Source: Afifella aestuarii
GTDB taxonomy: Bacteria; Pseudomonadota; Alphaproteobacteria; Rhizobiales; Afifellaceae
Direction: 5' to 3'
DNA length: 64,000 nucleotides
NCBI RefSeq assembly: GCF_004023665.1
Contig: NZ_SAUF01000001.1
Coordinates: forward strand, 434,001 to 498,000
Shown here: in pieces, positions 36,415-45,544 of the stretch
How the letters are laid out: each line of letters begins with the position of its first letter
How positions within the stretch are numbered: position 1 is the stretch's first letter
The notes under the pieces: generated by a model
Told to the model about the DNA's origin: nothing
Databases searched by the model: none
What the model saw: only the letters and a program-made list of their open reading frames with translations
Position numbers and translations under genes: made by a program

Positions 36415-36745
36415 GGAGTAGCTCCTTAGTCGTTTGCCTCTCGTTGCGGGTTCCCGCCCGATCGATCGCATGAGGGATCAGACAGCACGGGAGAGGCGGT
36501 GTTGGCGTTGCCTCGCCGAAACAACGTGGAGACCTGGAGAGAGTTCGCTGAAAAAAACGTGATCGGTGAGACGGCTAAGTGGTTGGAACTCAAGGACGAA
36601 ACGTCTGTTCGCGCGCGCCTTGCGCGAGCGCATCGGGTAGAGTGAGGGGCTTTCGGGCGCCGAGGGGCATTGAATCCATCGCAAACGGGGGAGGGGCTGA
36701 AATGTCATCGTGCGGGAAAGTCGGAGGGGGCGTTGGAGGTGATCG
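36415..36745. other. divergent intergenic region, no gene seen
   Basis: This 331-base stretch separates the minus-strand secreted-protein gene from the plus-strand small membrane-protein gene. Open frames on the minus strand here have no ribosome sites and read as low-quality sequence. I see no convincing promoter, RNA gene or terminator; the end nearest 36745 is purine-rich. Confidence 0.5.
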
Positions 36746-37000
36746 GTGAGTGAGGATCGCGAGGCGAGAAGAAGCCGCGAGGCGCGCGAGGCGCTCGAAC
36801 GCGTGCACCGCGACAGCGAGGCGGTCGGCACGTCATCGTTCGCCCGCGCCGCCGGCCGCGCGAAGGACCATCTGGCGGGCGCCGACGCGCCGGCGCACGA
36901 CCGCGTCGAGGTGTGGGGCCGCAGGGTCGGGCGCGGGCTCTCGATCGTCTTCGTGATGTGGCTTTTATGGTATCTCGTCAGCACCTATCTGACGCGCTGA
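36746..37000 (+). CDS. small C-tail-anchored membrane protein, hypothetical
   Basis: An 84-residue protein with a GTG start preceded by GGAGGTGATCG. The first ~60 residues are highly charged and likely helical (SEDREARRSREAREALERVH). They are followed by a single C-terminal hydrophobic segment (GLSIVFVMWLLWYLVSTYL), so it should be a tail-anchored inner-membrane protein. It precedes the zincin gene by 24 bases and is probably co-transcribed with it. I recognise no named family. Confidence 0.75.
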   Translation: MSEDREARRSREAREALERVHRDSEAVGTSSFARAAGRAKDHLAGADAPAHDRVEVWGRRVGRGLSIVFVMWLLWYLVSTYLTR

Positions 37001-37024
37001 CGTCCACTTCGCCGGTGCCGCGCC

Positions 37025-37423
37025 ATGTCCGCCTTTTCATCGATCCCCGACCTTGAAGAGTTCGAGCGCATCGCGCTTGCCGCCTACGACCGATTGCCGG
37101 AGGAGTTCCGGGCGCTGACGGGCGACATCCAGATCCGGGTCGCCGAGCGCGCCGACCGGGAATCGCTCGCCGCCGTCGGGCTGACGCATCCCCTGGAACT
37201 GCTCGGGCTCTTCGAAGGTATCGGCCTCGCACATGCGCCGGCCACGCCCTATTCCGGCCTGATGCCGAACCGGGTGTGGCTCTACCGCCAGGCGATCCTC
37301 GCCTATTGGCAGGATCACGACGAGCGGCTCGACGACATCATCGCGCATGTTCTCGTGCATGAGATCGGCCATCATTTCGGCCTCTCCGACGACGATATGG
37401 AAGAGATCGAGGCGGCTGATTGA
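37025..37423 (+). CDS. zincin-like metallopeptidase (PF06262-type)
   Basis: A 132-residue protein of the small MPN-independent zincin family. The zinc motif H112-E-x-x-H116 reads VHEIGHHFGLSDDDMEEIE, with the family's conserved SDDDME after it. The N-terminal part has DLEEFERIALAAYDRLPEEF and the middle NRVWLYRQAILAYW. The biological substrate is not known. It sits between the small membrane protein and leuD. Confidence 0.9.
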   Translation: MSAFSSIPDLEEFERIALAAYDRLPEEFRALTGDIQIRVAERADRESLAAVGLTHPLELLGLFEGIGLAHAPATPYSGLMPNRVWLYRQAILAYWQDHDERLDDIIAHVLVHEIGHHFGLSDDDMEEIEAAD

Positions 37424-37521
37424 GGACGGCCCGCATGGGCGCAGCCAAGATCGGACCCGTAATATCTTGACCGGAACGCGCCTGCGAAGCATTGAAGGGG
37501 ACTTCGAAAAGGAACCTGCGA

Positions 37522-38127
37522 ATGGAAAAGTTCACGACCCTCACTGGCGTCGCCGCGCCGATGCCGATCATCAATATCGACACCGACATGATCATTCCGA
37601 AGCAGTTTCTGAAGACGATCAAGCGGACCGGGCTCGGCGCGTCGCTCTTCTACGAGATGCGCTTCAACGACGACGGCTCGGAAAACGAGGATTTCGTCCT
37701 CAATAAGCCGGCCTATCGCAACGCCAAGATTCTGGTTGCGGGCGACAATTTCGGCTGCGGCTCGTCGCGCGAGCATGCGCCCTGGGCGCTCAAGGATTTC
37801 GGCATCACCTGCGTGATCTCCACCTCCTTCGCCGACATTTTCTACAACAATTGCTTCAAGAACGGCATTCTGCCGATCATCGTCTCGCCGGACGATCTCG
37901 AGAAGCTTCTCGACGACGCCTCGCGCGGCGCCAATGCGACCTTGACCGTGGATCTGGAAAAGCAGGAAGTGCGCGGCCCGGACGGCGGCAAGATCGAGTT
38001 CGAAATCGACGCCTTCCGCAAGCATTGCCTGCTCAACGGCCTCGACGATATCGGCCTGACGCTGGAGAAATCGGAAAAGATCTCCGGTTTCGAAGGCCAG
38101 ATGACGGAAGACCGTCCCTGGGTCTGA
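37522..38127 (+). CDS. leuD: 3-isopropylmalate dehydratase small subunit LeuD
   Basis: Partner of LeuC in leucine synthesis, 201 residues. Family motifs are [20 protein letters not shown] near the N-terminus and [40 protein letters not shown] in the middle. The start is ATG 37522 after AAAAGGAACC; an upstream in-frame ATG at 37492 would add ten residues that the family lacks. Confidence 0.97.
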   Translation: MEKFTTLTGVAAPMPIINIDTDMIIPKQFLKTIKRTGLGASLFYEMRFNDDGSENEDFVLNKPAYRNAKILVAGDNFGCGSSREHAPWALKDFGITCVISTSFADIFYNNCFKNGILPIIVSPDDLEKLLDDASRGANATLTVDLEKQEVRGPDGGKIEFEIDAFRKHCLLNGLDDIGLTLEKSEKISGFEGQMTEDRPWV

Positions 38128-38195
38128 CGCGCCGCTGATGTGCTGATGATGTGTTTGGGGGCGTCCGCGGGATGCCCCTGAGACGTCTGTGGAGG

Positions 38196-38216
38196 GGCGG
38201 CGCTCTCGGCGCCGCC
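38196..38216 (+). terminator. hairpin after leuD
   Basis: Perfect 8-bp stem GGCGGCGC / GCGCCGCC with a five-base loop 69 bases after the leuD stop. There is no U-tract directly after it, so it is a weak terminator candidate. Confidence 0.4.
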
Positions 38217-38332
38217 GCGAGGGCGTCCGTTTCTCTCAAGTTGCCGTGATAACGACGATTTCACCGGCAATTTTGATTTCGTTAACCATTTTCAAACTGC
38301 GGTGAGCGAGGCTCCCTGGACGTGCACGCGGA

Positions 38333-38361
38333 TTCTCATCCGCGCTGAGACCGCGTACAAT
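38333..38361 (+). promoter_or_regulatory. candidate promoter of the sltB-like gene with overlapping dyad
   Basis: TTCTCA (38333-38338), 17-base spacer, TACAAT (38356-38361), 26 bases before the ATG. A perfect dyad CGCGGAT-TCTC-ATCCGCG (38327-38344) is centred on the -35 element, as for a repressor site. About 45 bases further upstream is TTAACCAT (38282-38289), which looks like a CtrA half-site. Confidence 0.4.
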
Positions 38362-38387
38362 TTTTCTGCGACCACTGAGGAGTGCAG

Positions 38388-39596
38388 ATGCGGACCGCAA
38401 TCCCCGGCCTGGCTGCGCGCGCTCTTGTCGGAGCGACGCTCGCTTTCGGTCTTTCCTTCGCCCCGATGCCCGCATCGGCCGCGAGCTTTTCTTCCTGCGT
38501 TCAGAGCCTGAAGCAGGCGGCGGTTGCCGCCGGCGTCAGCCCGCGGCTTGCCGCACGGGCGCTCGACGGCGCCCGCGTCGACGACGAGGTGTTGCGCAAA
38601 TCGCGGGCGCAACCGGAATTCAAGACGCCGATCTGGGATTATCTCGGCTTCCTTGTCGACGAGGAGCGCATCGCCGACGGCAAGACGATGATGCGGCGTT
38701 ATGATCGGGTGCTGCGCGCGGCGGAGGAACGCTACGGCGTCAACCGCTATGTCATTGCCGCGATCTGGGGTGTGGAGAGCAATTTCGGCCAGGATGCGGG
38801 GGATGATTTCCTGCCGCATGCGCTCGCCAATGTCGCCTGCTACGGCAGCCGGACAAAATTCTTCCGCGGCGAGCTGATCTCCGCCTTGAAGCTCGTGCAG
38901 CGCGGCGATCTCGACCTCGACGAGCTTTATGGGTCCTGGGCGGGCGCCTTTGGGCAGACGCAGTTCATTCCTTCGACCTATGAGCGGCTCGCTGTCGATT
39001 TCGACGGCGACGGTCGGCGCGACCTCGTGAAATCGGTGCCCGATGCTCTGGGCTCGACGGCGAATTACCTGCGCCGTGCCGGCTGGCGTCCGGGCGAGGC
39101 CTACATGATCGAGGTGAAGGTGCCGGCGAGCTATAAGGGGCCGACGGGCCGCAGCCGCAAGGCGTCCCTGTCGACCTGGGCGAAACGCGGCGTGGTACGT
39201 GCCGATGGCGCGCATCTTTCGGGCGGCAGCCAGGCGGGCCTGCTTCTGCCGTCGGGGCCGCGCGGGCCGGGCTTTCTCGTCTTCCGCAACTTCGATGCGA
39301 TCTATTCCTACAACCAGGCGGAATCCTACGCGCTCGCCATCTCCCATCTCGCCGACCGCATGGCCGGCTATCCGGGGCTGCGCACGGCCTGGCCGACGGA
39401 CGATCCGCCCCTGTCGCGTGCCGAGCGCTTTGAGTTGCAGCGGCTTCTTCTCGCGCAGGGCTATGATGTCGGCGAGGTCGACGGGAAGGTCGGGCCGATG
39501 ACGCGCGATGCGATCAAGAAGGCGGAGCAGCGTTTCGGTATGGAGCCGACCGGGCGGCCGGGCGGCAAGATCTACCGCAAGCTCGGAGGGCGCTGA
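38388..39596 (+). CDS. SltB-type lytic murein transglycosylase with PG-binding domain
   Basis: Periplasmic enzyme that cleaves the MurNAc-GlcNAc bond of peptidoglycan to 1,6-anhydro products. The protein has 402 residues. ATG 38388 has GAGGAG 5 bases upstream. The signal peptide ends near PMPASAAS. The SltB domain (about residues 33-330) contains the catalytic glutamate E130 in AIWGVESNFGQ and the family block SWAGAFGQTQFIPSTYERLA. A C-terminal PG_binding_1 domain (LQRLLLAQGYDVGEVDGKVG) anchors it to the wall. The gene appears monocistronic. Confidence 0.92.
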   Translation: MRTAIPGLAARALVGATLAFGLSFAPMPASAASFSSCVQSLKQAAVAAGVSPRLAARALDGARVDDEVLRKSRAQPEFKTPIWDYLGFLVDEERIADGKTMMRRYDRVLRAAEERYGVNRYVIAAIWGVESNFGQDAGDDFLPHALANVACYGSRTKFFRGELISALKLVQRGDLDLDELYGSWAGAFGQTQFIPSTYERLAVDFDGDGRRDLVKSVPDALGSTANYLRRAGWRPGEAYMIEVKVPASYKGPTGRSRKASLSTWAKRGVVRADGAHLSGGSQAGLLLPSGPRGPGFLVFRNFDAIYSYNQAESYALAISHLADRMAGYPGLRTAWPTDDPPLSRAERFELQRLLLAQGYDVGEVDGKVGPMTRDAIKKAEQRFGMEPTGRPGGKIYRKLGGR

Positions 39597-39725
39597 GGGC
39601 GTGTTACGCTCTCTGGCCCAAGCGCCTTCTCCTGATGAGGTCGGGCAGTTACCGTCAGGTGACCTCCGGAATTGTCACTGCGCCTCTTCGATGCTAGGCG
39701 GATAACCCGGCCAAGGGGAGAGGCC

Positions 39726-41756
39726 ATGGTTTCCATCCGCAGTGTTCTGGCGCTGTCGCTTGCGGGGCTGCAGTTTGTTGCAGTCGTCGCCGTCCTCTTT
39801 CTTTCCTACGTCACCTCCGAGCGGGTTCTGCTGCAGCATGCGCGCGATCTCATGGGCGATGTCGCGCGCAGCACCATCAATCACACGGTCGCTTTTCTCG
39901 CCCCTGCGGAGGCGGCCGCCGACCTGTCGCAGCGGCTTGCGCGCCAGGAGGTCGTCAGCAGCGAAAACGAAGGCGCGATGGAGCGCTACTTTTTCGAGCA
40001 GCTGCGATCGCACAGCCAGTTCGCCGGCATTTTCTACGGCAACACCAACGGCGATTTCGTCTTTGTGAACCGCGATGCGAGCGTCGCGGGTGCGCCGTTT
40101 CGCATCAAGACCATCGCCAACCGGGCGCAGCGCCGCGACGTGGAGCTCTATTGGCGCGACGGGGATTATACCGTCGCCGCCCATCGCAGCGATCCGGCCG
40201 ACGGGTATGATCCGCGCACGCGGCCCTGGTACGGCCGGGCGGTGGAGGCCGGCGGGGTCACCTGGACCGATCCCTATATCTTCTTTTCCTCGCAGGAACC
40301 CGGCATCACGGTCGCCACCCCGGTGACGGGCACGCGCGGCGAACTCCAGGGTGTCGTCGGCATCGACATCGAGATCTCGGCCTTATCGACCTTTCTTGCC
40401 GATCTCGAAATCGGCGAACATGGCAGCGCCTTCATCCTTAGCGACAGCGGCGACGTGATCGCCCATCCGGAGCCTGCAAAGATCAAGACGCGCGGCACGT
40501 CGGGCGACACTTTGCGCTTCACCCGCATCGACGAGCTCGACGACCCGCTGGCGCAGGCGGCCGCGGCCTCGTTCAACACCGCGCAGACCGGAAGAGACGG
40601 CCTGAAGGAACGCGCGGCGAGCTTCACCTTCGGCGGGGAGACCTATCATGCCGTCGCCTCGTCTCTGCCGGGCACGCGCTGGCCCTGGACGGTCATCACC
40701 TATGTGCCGGAGAACGACTTTCTCGGGGCGATCAAGGACAATCGCCGCAACGGCGTCCTGCTCGCGGCGCTCGTTGCCGCGGTGACGGCGATGATCGGTC
40801 TTGCCATCGCCCGCTCCATCACGCGGCCCGTCGGCGCGCTGGCGGGGCAGGCCGACCGGATCAGCGGCGGCGACATTTCGCCGATGCCGCCGTTGCGCAC
40901 GCATTACCGCGAATTGCAGCGGACGGGATACGCCTTCGGGCGCATGACGGAATGGCTGAACCGGCGCAATGCGGAAAACCTCGCTCTGACCGATGAACTG
41001 CGCGCGGCCTCGCGCGAGCTCGAGGCGCGGGTGGAGGAACGCACCCGGGAGCTCAATCACGCCAATGCGCAATTGCGCGAGGAGGCGGAGCTCAGGGCGC
41101 AGCAGGCGGAGAAGCTGGAGCGGGCGAACACGCAGGCGGAGCTTCTGACGCGGGAGCTCAATCACCGGGTCAAGAACGTCTTCGCCGTCGTCTCCGCCGT
41201 CCTGTCGCTTGGGGCCCGCTCCGCGCGTTCGGTGGAGGATCTCGCGAGCACGACGCGCCGCCGCATCGATGCCCTGTCGAAGGCGCATTCGGCGACGCAG
41301 GGGCATCCGGGCCGCGCCGGCAGCATCGCCGATCTCACGCGCCTCGCCGAACTCGTCCTCGCGCCTTATGCGGGCGACGGGGCGGGCCGGATCGACGTCT
41401 CGGGCGTCCGGGTGCGGTTGGGCGGCGAAGTCGCCACCGCGCTCGGCCTTATCCTCCACGAACTCGCCACCAATGCCGCCAAATACGGCGCGCTCAGCGC
41501 GGAGGCCGGGCGTGTCGAGTTGAGCTGGACGCTCGACGAGGAGGGGCCAAAAGTGCTGCACCTCGTCTGGCGGGAAACCGGCGGGCCGGTGCCGCAGAAG
41601 CCGGCGGAGGACAAGCGCGGCTTCGGCACCAAGATGGTGGAACAGATCATCGCCCAGTATCATGCGACCTACCACATCGACTGGCGCACCGAGGGTGTGG
41701 TGGTGACGCTCAACATGGTCCTTCCCGCCGAGGAGCCGGCAGATGACGTTGCGTGA
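39726..41756 (+). CDS. membrane sensor histidine kinase, Cache-HAMP-HisKA_2/HWE type
   Basis: A 676-residue kinase. It has an N-terminal membrane segment (residues ~8-28) and a periplasmic double-Cache-like sensor (RPWYGRAVEAGGVTWTDPYI). A second segment near residue 345 is followed by a HAMP linker (SITRPVGALAGQADRISGGD) and a coiled coil. The phosphoacceptor domain has H480 in ELNHRVKNVFAVVSAVLSLG, and the ATPase domain has LILHELATNAAKYGAL and GFGTKMVEQII. The HRVKN box and HELATNAAKYGA are typical of HisKA_2/HWE kinases, often involved in light or stress responses in alphaproteobacteria. No response regulator lies next to it. GGGGAGAGG precedes the ATG. Confidence 0.88.
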   Translation: MVSIRSVLALSLAGLQFVAVVAVLFLSYVTSERVLLQHARDLMGDVARSTINHTVAFLAPAEAAADLSQRLARQEVVSSENEGAMERYFFEQLRSHSQFAGIFYGNTNGDFVFVNRDASVAGAPFRIKTIANRAQRRDVELYWRDGDYTVAAHRSDPADGYDPRTRPWYGRAVEAGGVTWTDPYIFFSSQEPGITVATPVTGTRGELQGVVGIDIEISALSTFLADLEIGEHGSAFILSDSGDVIAHPEPAKIKTRGTSGDTLRFTRIDELDDPLAQAAAASFNTAQTGRDGLKERAASFTFGGETYHAVASSLPGTRWPWTVITYVPENDFLGAIKDNRRNGVLLAALVAAVTAMIGLAIARSITRPVGALAGQADRISGGDISPMPPLRTHYRELQRTGYAFGRMTEWLNRRNAENLALTDELRAASRELEARVEERTRELNHANAQLREEAELRAQQAEKLERANTQAELLTRELNHRVKNVFAVVSAVLSLGARSARSVEDLASTTRRRIDALSKAHSATQGHPGRAGSIADLTRLAELVLAPYAGDGAGRIDVSGVRVRLGGEVATALGLILHELATNAAKYGALSAEAGRVELSWTLDEEGPKVLHLVWRETGGPVPQKPAEDKRGFGTKMVEQIIAQYHATYHIDWRTEGVVVTLNMVLPAEEPADDVA

Positions 41757-41823
41757 GCCGGCATGGCTTGCGCCGCGGCCGGTGAGCGGCTAGCTGACAG
41801 ACCTCATCACGACGGATCTTCAA

Positions 41824-42948
41824 ATGACGCACAAGCTCCTGCTTCTCGCCGGTGACGGCATCGGCCCGGAAATCATGGCCGAGGTGAAAGCTCTCATCGA
41901 TTGGATGAACGCCGAAGGCATCGGCTCTTTCGAATGCGAGGATGGCCTGGTGGGCGGTGCAGCCTACGACGCCGAAGGCGTGGCGGTCAGCGACGCCACC
42001 ATGGAGAAGGCGCTCGCCAGCGACGCGGTTCTCTTCGGCGCGGTCGGCGGGCCGAAATGGGACGGGGTGCCCTACGAGGTGCGCCCGGAAGCGGGGCTTC
42101 TGCGCCTGCGCAAGGATCTCGGCCTCTTCGCCAATCTGCGCCCGGCCATCTGCTATCCGGCGCTCGCCGATGCTTCCTCGCTGAAGCGCGACGTGGTGGA
42201 GGGCCTCGACGTCCTCATCGTGCGCGAGCTTACCGGCGGCGTCTATTTCGGCGAGCCGAAAGAGATCAAGGATCTCGGCAACGGCCAGAAGCGGGCGATC
42301 GATACGCAGATCTACGACACCTACGAGATCGAGCGCATCGTGCGCGTCGCCTGCGACCTCGCCCGCACGCGGCAGAAGCGCGTCACCTCGATGGAAAAGC
42401 GCAATGTCATGAAGTCCGGCCTGTTGTGGAACGAGGTCGCGACCCGGATCGCCGGCGAATATCCGGATATCACCTTGGATCATGTGCTCGCCGATGCCGG
42501 CGGCATGCAGCTCGTGCGCTGGCCGAAGCAGTTCGACGTGATCGTCACCGACAATCTCTTCGGCGATATGCTGTCGGATGTCGCCGCCATGCTGACCGGC
42601 TCGCTCGGGATGCTGCCGTCGGCTTCGCTCGGCGCGCCCGATCAGGCGACCGGACGGCGCAAGGCCATGTACGAGCCGGTGCACGGCTCCGCCCCGGACA
42701 TCGCCGGCACCGAGGTCGCCAATCCGATCGCCATGTTCGCATCCTTCGGTATGGCTCTCAGATATTCCTTCGGCATGATCAGCGAGGCCGACAAGCTCGA
42801 TCAGGCGATCGCCGACGTGCTCGACGAAGGGCTCCGTACGCGGGATATCCTGCCGCGCGGCGGCGGCAACGGGCTGACCGAGGTCGGCACCAAGGGCATG
42901 GGCCAGGCGATCCGCGAGCGGTTCTTGAAGCTGATGCACGGCGCCTGA
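41824..42948 (+). CDS. leuB: 3-isopropylmalate dehydrogenase LeuB
   Basis: NAD-dependent oxidative decarboxylation of 3-isopropylmalate, the third leucine-specific step. The 374-residue protein has [20 protein letters not shown] at the N-terminus, [15 protein letters not shown], the Tyr-containing [13 protein letters not shown], the substrate lysine in [12 protein letters not shown], and [17 protein letters not shown] with [12 protein letters not shown] in the cofactor site. It starts 67 bases after the kinase gene with no clear terminator between. Confidence 0.97.
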   Translation: MTHKLLLLAGDGIGPEIMAEVKALIDWMNAEGIGSFECEDGLVGGAAYDAEGVAVSDATMEKALASDAVLFGAVGGPKWDGVPYEVRPEAGLLRLRKDLGLFANLRPAICYPALADASSLKRDVVEGLDVLIVRELTGGVYFGEPKEIKDLGNGQKRAIDTQIYDTYEIERIVRVACDLARTRQKRVTSMEKRNVMKSGLLWNEVATRIAGEYPDITLDHVLADAGGMQLVRWPKQFDVIVTDNLFGDMLSDVAAMLTGSLGMLPSASLGAPDQATGRRKAMYEPVHGSAPDIAGTEVANPIAMFASFGMALRYSFGMISEADKLDQAIADVLDEGLRTRDILPRGGGNGLTEVGTKGMGQAIRERFLKLMHGA

Positions 42949-42979
42949 GGCACGATCCTTCGCCAGACGTCTTTTTGAG

Positions 42980-42995
42980 TTACCCTTGAGTTAAC
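42980..42995 (+). promoter_or_regulatory. degenerate CtrA-like box upstream of the acyltransferase gene
   Basis: TTAC-N7-TTAAC, one mismatch from TTAA-N7-TTAAC. It is also a direct repeat of GAGTTA. It lies about 130 bases before the BioF2-type gene. Weak evidence on its own. Confidence 0.25.
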
Positions 42996-43125
42996 TGCAA
43001 TCGGACGGGGAAATTGCATAAAATTTTCCCCTCCGACAATGTGAGGTTGCGCGCTTCAGGGGGGATTCGATGGCGGGTGAAGACAGACGTTGTTGCGGGA
43101 GGGCTTGCCCGCGAGGTTGCGTGGC

Positions 43126-44373
43126 ATGAGCAGCGCCAATGCTTCGCCACGCACATCATCCGCCGATATGGCCGCCCCTCAAAGCATGCAGGTGTCTTCC
43201 GAGAGAAATGCTTCTTCTGCCGTGGAGGTGTTGGGCGACGTCCGCCAGGCGGTGACGGCGGAATTCCGCCGCGACTGGCGGAAATTGGCCGCCGAGTCCG
43301 GGACGCCCAACGCCTTTGCGGAGCCTTTTTTCGTCGAAGCGGCGCTTCAGCGCCTGGTGCGGCCGGGCAAGGTCAAGCTCGTCGCGTTTGCCGATGATCA
43401 TGGGCTCATCGGTCTTCTGCCCCTGACCGTTTCGCCGCCGATCCCGGGCATCGGCCGTGTGGCCAATCGCTTTATGCACATTCACGATTTCGACGGCACG
43501 CCGCTGGTGCGCCGCGGCAGCGAGGCTCTGTTTCGCGCGAAACTCGGCGCCTGGCTGACGCGCGAAGGGGTCGCCTTTCTGCGTTTTCGCGATGTGGAGG
43601 AGGCGAGCCCCGCCATCGATGGGCTTCTCAACGGAGAGGACGAGACGCTTCGAGGGGCCGTCGTCGCCCGGCTGGTGCGCGCGGCTCGCCATCTCGGAGA
43701 CGGGTCCTGCGGGCTGGAGGCTCTGCAATCGGGCAAGAAACGGCGCGGTATGCAGCGGCGCAGACGTCGGCTCGAGGAACTCGGAGAGCTTGCCTTCGTC
43801 GATTTGAGCGCGCAGCCGCCTTCCTCCTGGGCGGACGATTTCCTGAGGCTCGAAGCGAGCGGCTGGAAGGGAGAGATGGGAACGGCGATCGCCTGCCGGC
43901 CGCAGGAGCGCGCCTTCTTCGACAAGATGGTGGACGCGGGAAGCGCCAACGGCAACCTGATCGTCCACGCCCTGGAGCTCGACGGGCGGCGCATTTCGAT
44001 GACGCTTTATCTGCGGGCCGGCGACGTCGCCTGGGGCTTCAAGAAAGCCTATGCCGGCGATCTTGCGCGATGCTCTCCGGGTTTCGTCCTGGAGGCCGAG
44101 AGCGTCGCAGCCCTCAAGACACAAGGCGATATCGCCTTTGTCGACACGTGCAGCATCGATACCTCGACCCTCGTTCCGGGACTGTGGCCGCAACATCGGG
44201 CGATGGCCGACATCGTCGTCGCCGTCGGCTCCGCGCGCAAATGGCTGAAAACGGCGGTGTGGCTGGAGAAGACGTATCGGGCCAGGCGGCGCGATCTGCG
44301 CAGTCTTTATGTGCGGCTGAAACGTCTGCCCGCGCAGGCGCGCCGGGACCGGCCCGCTGCGACACACAATTGA
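43126..44373 (+). CDS. GNAT acyltransferase, BioF2/CelD type
   Basis: A protein of about 415 residues of the BioF2-like (PF13480-type) GNAT group often linked to polysaccharide or cellulose-related gene sets. The N-terminal ~40 residues are Ser/Ala-rich and poorly structured, so the start could be later. The recognisable part includes FAEPFFVEAALQRLV, LIGLLPLTVSPPI, the central LRLEASGWKGEMGTAIACR with ERAFFDKMV, and the C-terminal acyl-CoA-like region ISMTLYLRAGDVAWGFKKAY followed by SPGFVLEAE and VDTCSID. The substrate is unknown. It stands alone between leuB and asd. Confidence 0.78.
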   Translation: MSSANASPRTSSADMAAPQSMQVSSERNASSAVEVLGDVRQAVTAEFRRDWRKLAAESGTPNAFAEPFFVEAALQRLVRPGKVKLVAFADDHGLIGLLPLTVSPPIPGIGRVANRFMHIHDFDGTPLVRRGSEALFRAKLGAWLTREGVAFLRFRDVEEASPAIDGLLNGEDETLRGAVVARLVRAARHLGDGSCGLEALQSGKKRRGMQRRRRRLEELGELAFVDLSAQPPSSWADDFLRLEASGWKGEMGTAIACRPQERAFFDKMVDAGSANGNLIVHALELDGRRISMTLYLRAGDVAWGFKKAYAGDLARCSPGFVLEAESVAALKTQGDIAFVDTCSIDTSTLVPGLWPQHRAMADIVVAVGSARKWLKTAVWLEKTYRARRRDLRSLYVRLKRLPAQARRDRPAATHN

Positions 44374-44456
44374 CATTGTGCGCACCTGCGATAAAACCTC
44401 CGCCACCATGATGAGCACAGCCAAGACGAAGACGACCGGCTAATCGCTCCGCCCCG

Positions 44457-44492
44457 ATCTCTCCCCGGGGCGGGGGAGAGATGCTTTGTTTT
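44457..44492 (+). terminator. terminator-like hairpin just upstream of asd
   Basis: Perfect 10-bp stem ATCTCTCCCC / GGGGAGAGAT (44457-44466 with 44473-44482) and GCTTTGTTTTC after it. It ends about 20 bases before the asd ATG, close to the asd ribosome site. It could end upstream transcription or act as an attenuator for asd. Confidence 0.7.
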
Positions 44493-44512
44493 CGGGGAGA
44501 GAGGAGCTAGAC

Positions 44513-45544
44513 ATGGGTTACAGGATCGCTGTCGTAGGTGCGACCGGCAATGTCGGGCGGGAAATGCTCGACATTCTCGATGAACGTGGTTTCCCCGCAG
44601 ACGAAGTCGTGGCGCTCGCCTCCCGGCGCAGCCAGGGCACGGAAGTCTCCTTCGGCGACAAGACGCTGAAGGTGCAGGCGCTCGAACATTTCGATTTCGC
44701 CAATGCCGATATCGCGCTGATGTCGGCGGGCGGCTCGGTGTCCCTGGAATGGGCGCCGAAAATCGCTGCGAAGGGCTGCGTCGTCATCGACAATTCCTCG
44801 GCCTGGCGCACCGATCCGGACGTGCCGCTGATCGTGCCGGAAGTGAATGCCGATGCCGTCACCGGCTTCGCCAAAAAGAACATCATCGCCAATCCGAACT
44901 GCTCCACCATCCAGCTCGTCGTGGCGCTGAAGCCGTTGCATGAGCGCGCCAAGATCAAGCGCGTCGTCGTTGCGACCTATCAGTCGGTTTCCGGCGCCGG
45001 CAAGGACGCGATGGACGAGCTCTTCAATCAAACGCGCGCCGTCTTCGTCGCCGATCCGATCGAGGCGAAGAAATTCCCGAAGCGCATCGCCTTCAACTGC
45101 ATTCCCCATATCGACGTCTTCATGGAAGACGGCACGACCAAGGAGGAATGGAAGATGGTGGCGGAGACGAAGAAGATCCTCGATCCGAAGATCAAGCTTT
45201 CGGCCACCTGCGTGCGCGTGCCGGTGTTCGTCAGCCATTCTGAAGCCGTCAACATCGAGTTCGAGGAAGAGTTGTCCGCCGAAGAAGCGCGCAACATCCT
45301 GCGCGAAGCGCCGGGCTGCCTCGTCATCGATAAGCACGAGCCAGGCGGCTACATGACGCCCTATGAGAGCGCCGGCGAGGATGCGACCTATATCTCCCGC
45401 ATCCGCGAGGATCCGACGGTCGATTCCGGTCTTTCCATGTGGGTCGTGGCCGACAATCTCCGCAAGGGCGCCGCGCTCAACACGGTGCAGATCGCCGAGC
45501 TTCTGGTGAACCGCAAGCTCCTGGAGAACCGCAAGGCCGCCTGA
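44513..45544 (+). CDS. asd: aspartate-semialdehyde dehydrogenase Asd
   Basis: NADPH-dependent reduction of aspartyl phosphate, the branch point to lysine/DAP, threonine and methionine. The protein has 343 residues. The N-terminal Rossmann motif is IAVVGATGNVGREMLDIL, the catalytic cysteine C130 lies in IANPNCSTIQLVVALKPLH, and the active-site histidine region is ATCVRVPVFVSHSEAVNIEF. ATG follows GAGGAGCTAGAC. Its stop overlaps the next ATG as TGATG. Confidence 0.97.
   Translation: MGYRIAVVGATGNVGREMLDILDERGFPADEVVALASRRSQGTEVSFGDKTLKVQALEHFDFANADIALMSAGGSVSLEWAPKIAAKGCVVIDNSSAWRTDPDVPLIVPEVNADAVTGFAKKNIIANPNCSTIQLVVALKPLHERAKIKRVVVATYQSVSGAGKDAMDELFNQTRAVFVADPIEAKKFPKRIAFNCIPHIDVFMEDGTTKEEWKMVAETKKILDPKIKLSATCVRVPVFVSHSEAVNIEFEEELSAEEARNILREAPGCLVIDKHEPGGYMTPYESAGEDATYISRIREDPTVDSGLSMWVVADNLRKGAALNTVQIAELLVNRKLLENRKAA

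Noticed and set aside
36415-36445. GGAAC-N17-CGAC upstream of the small secreted-protein gene, resembling an EcfG stress promoter
   Set aside because: The -10 part matches CGTT poorly and would put the transcription start inside the ribosome-binding site.
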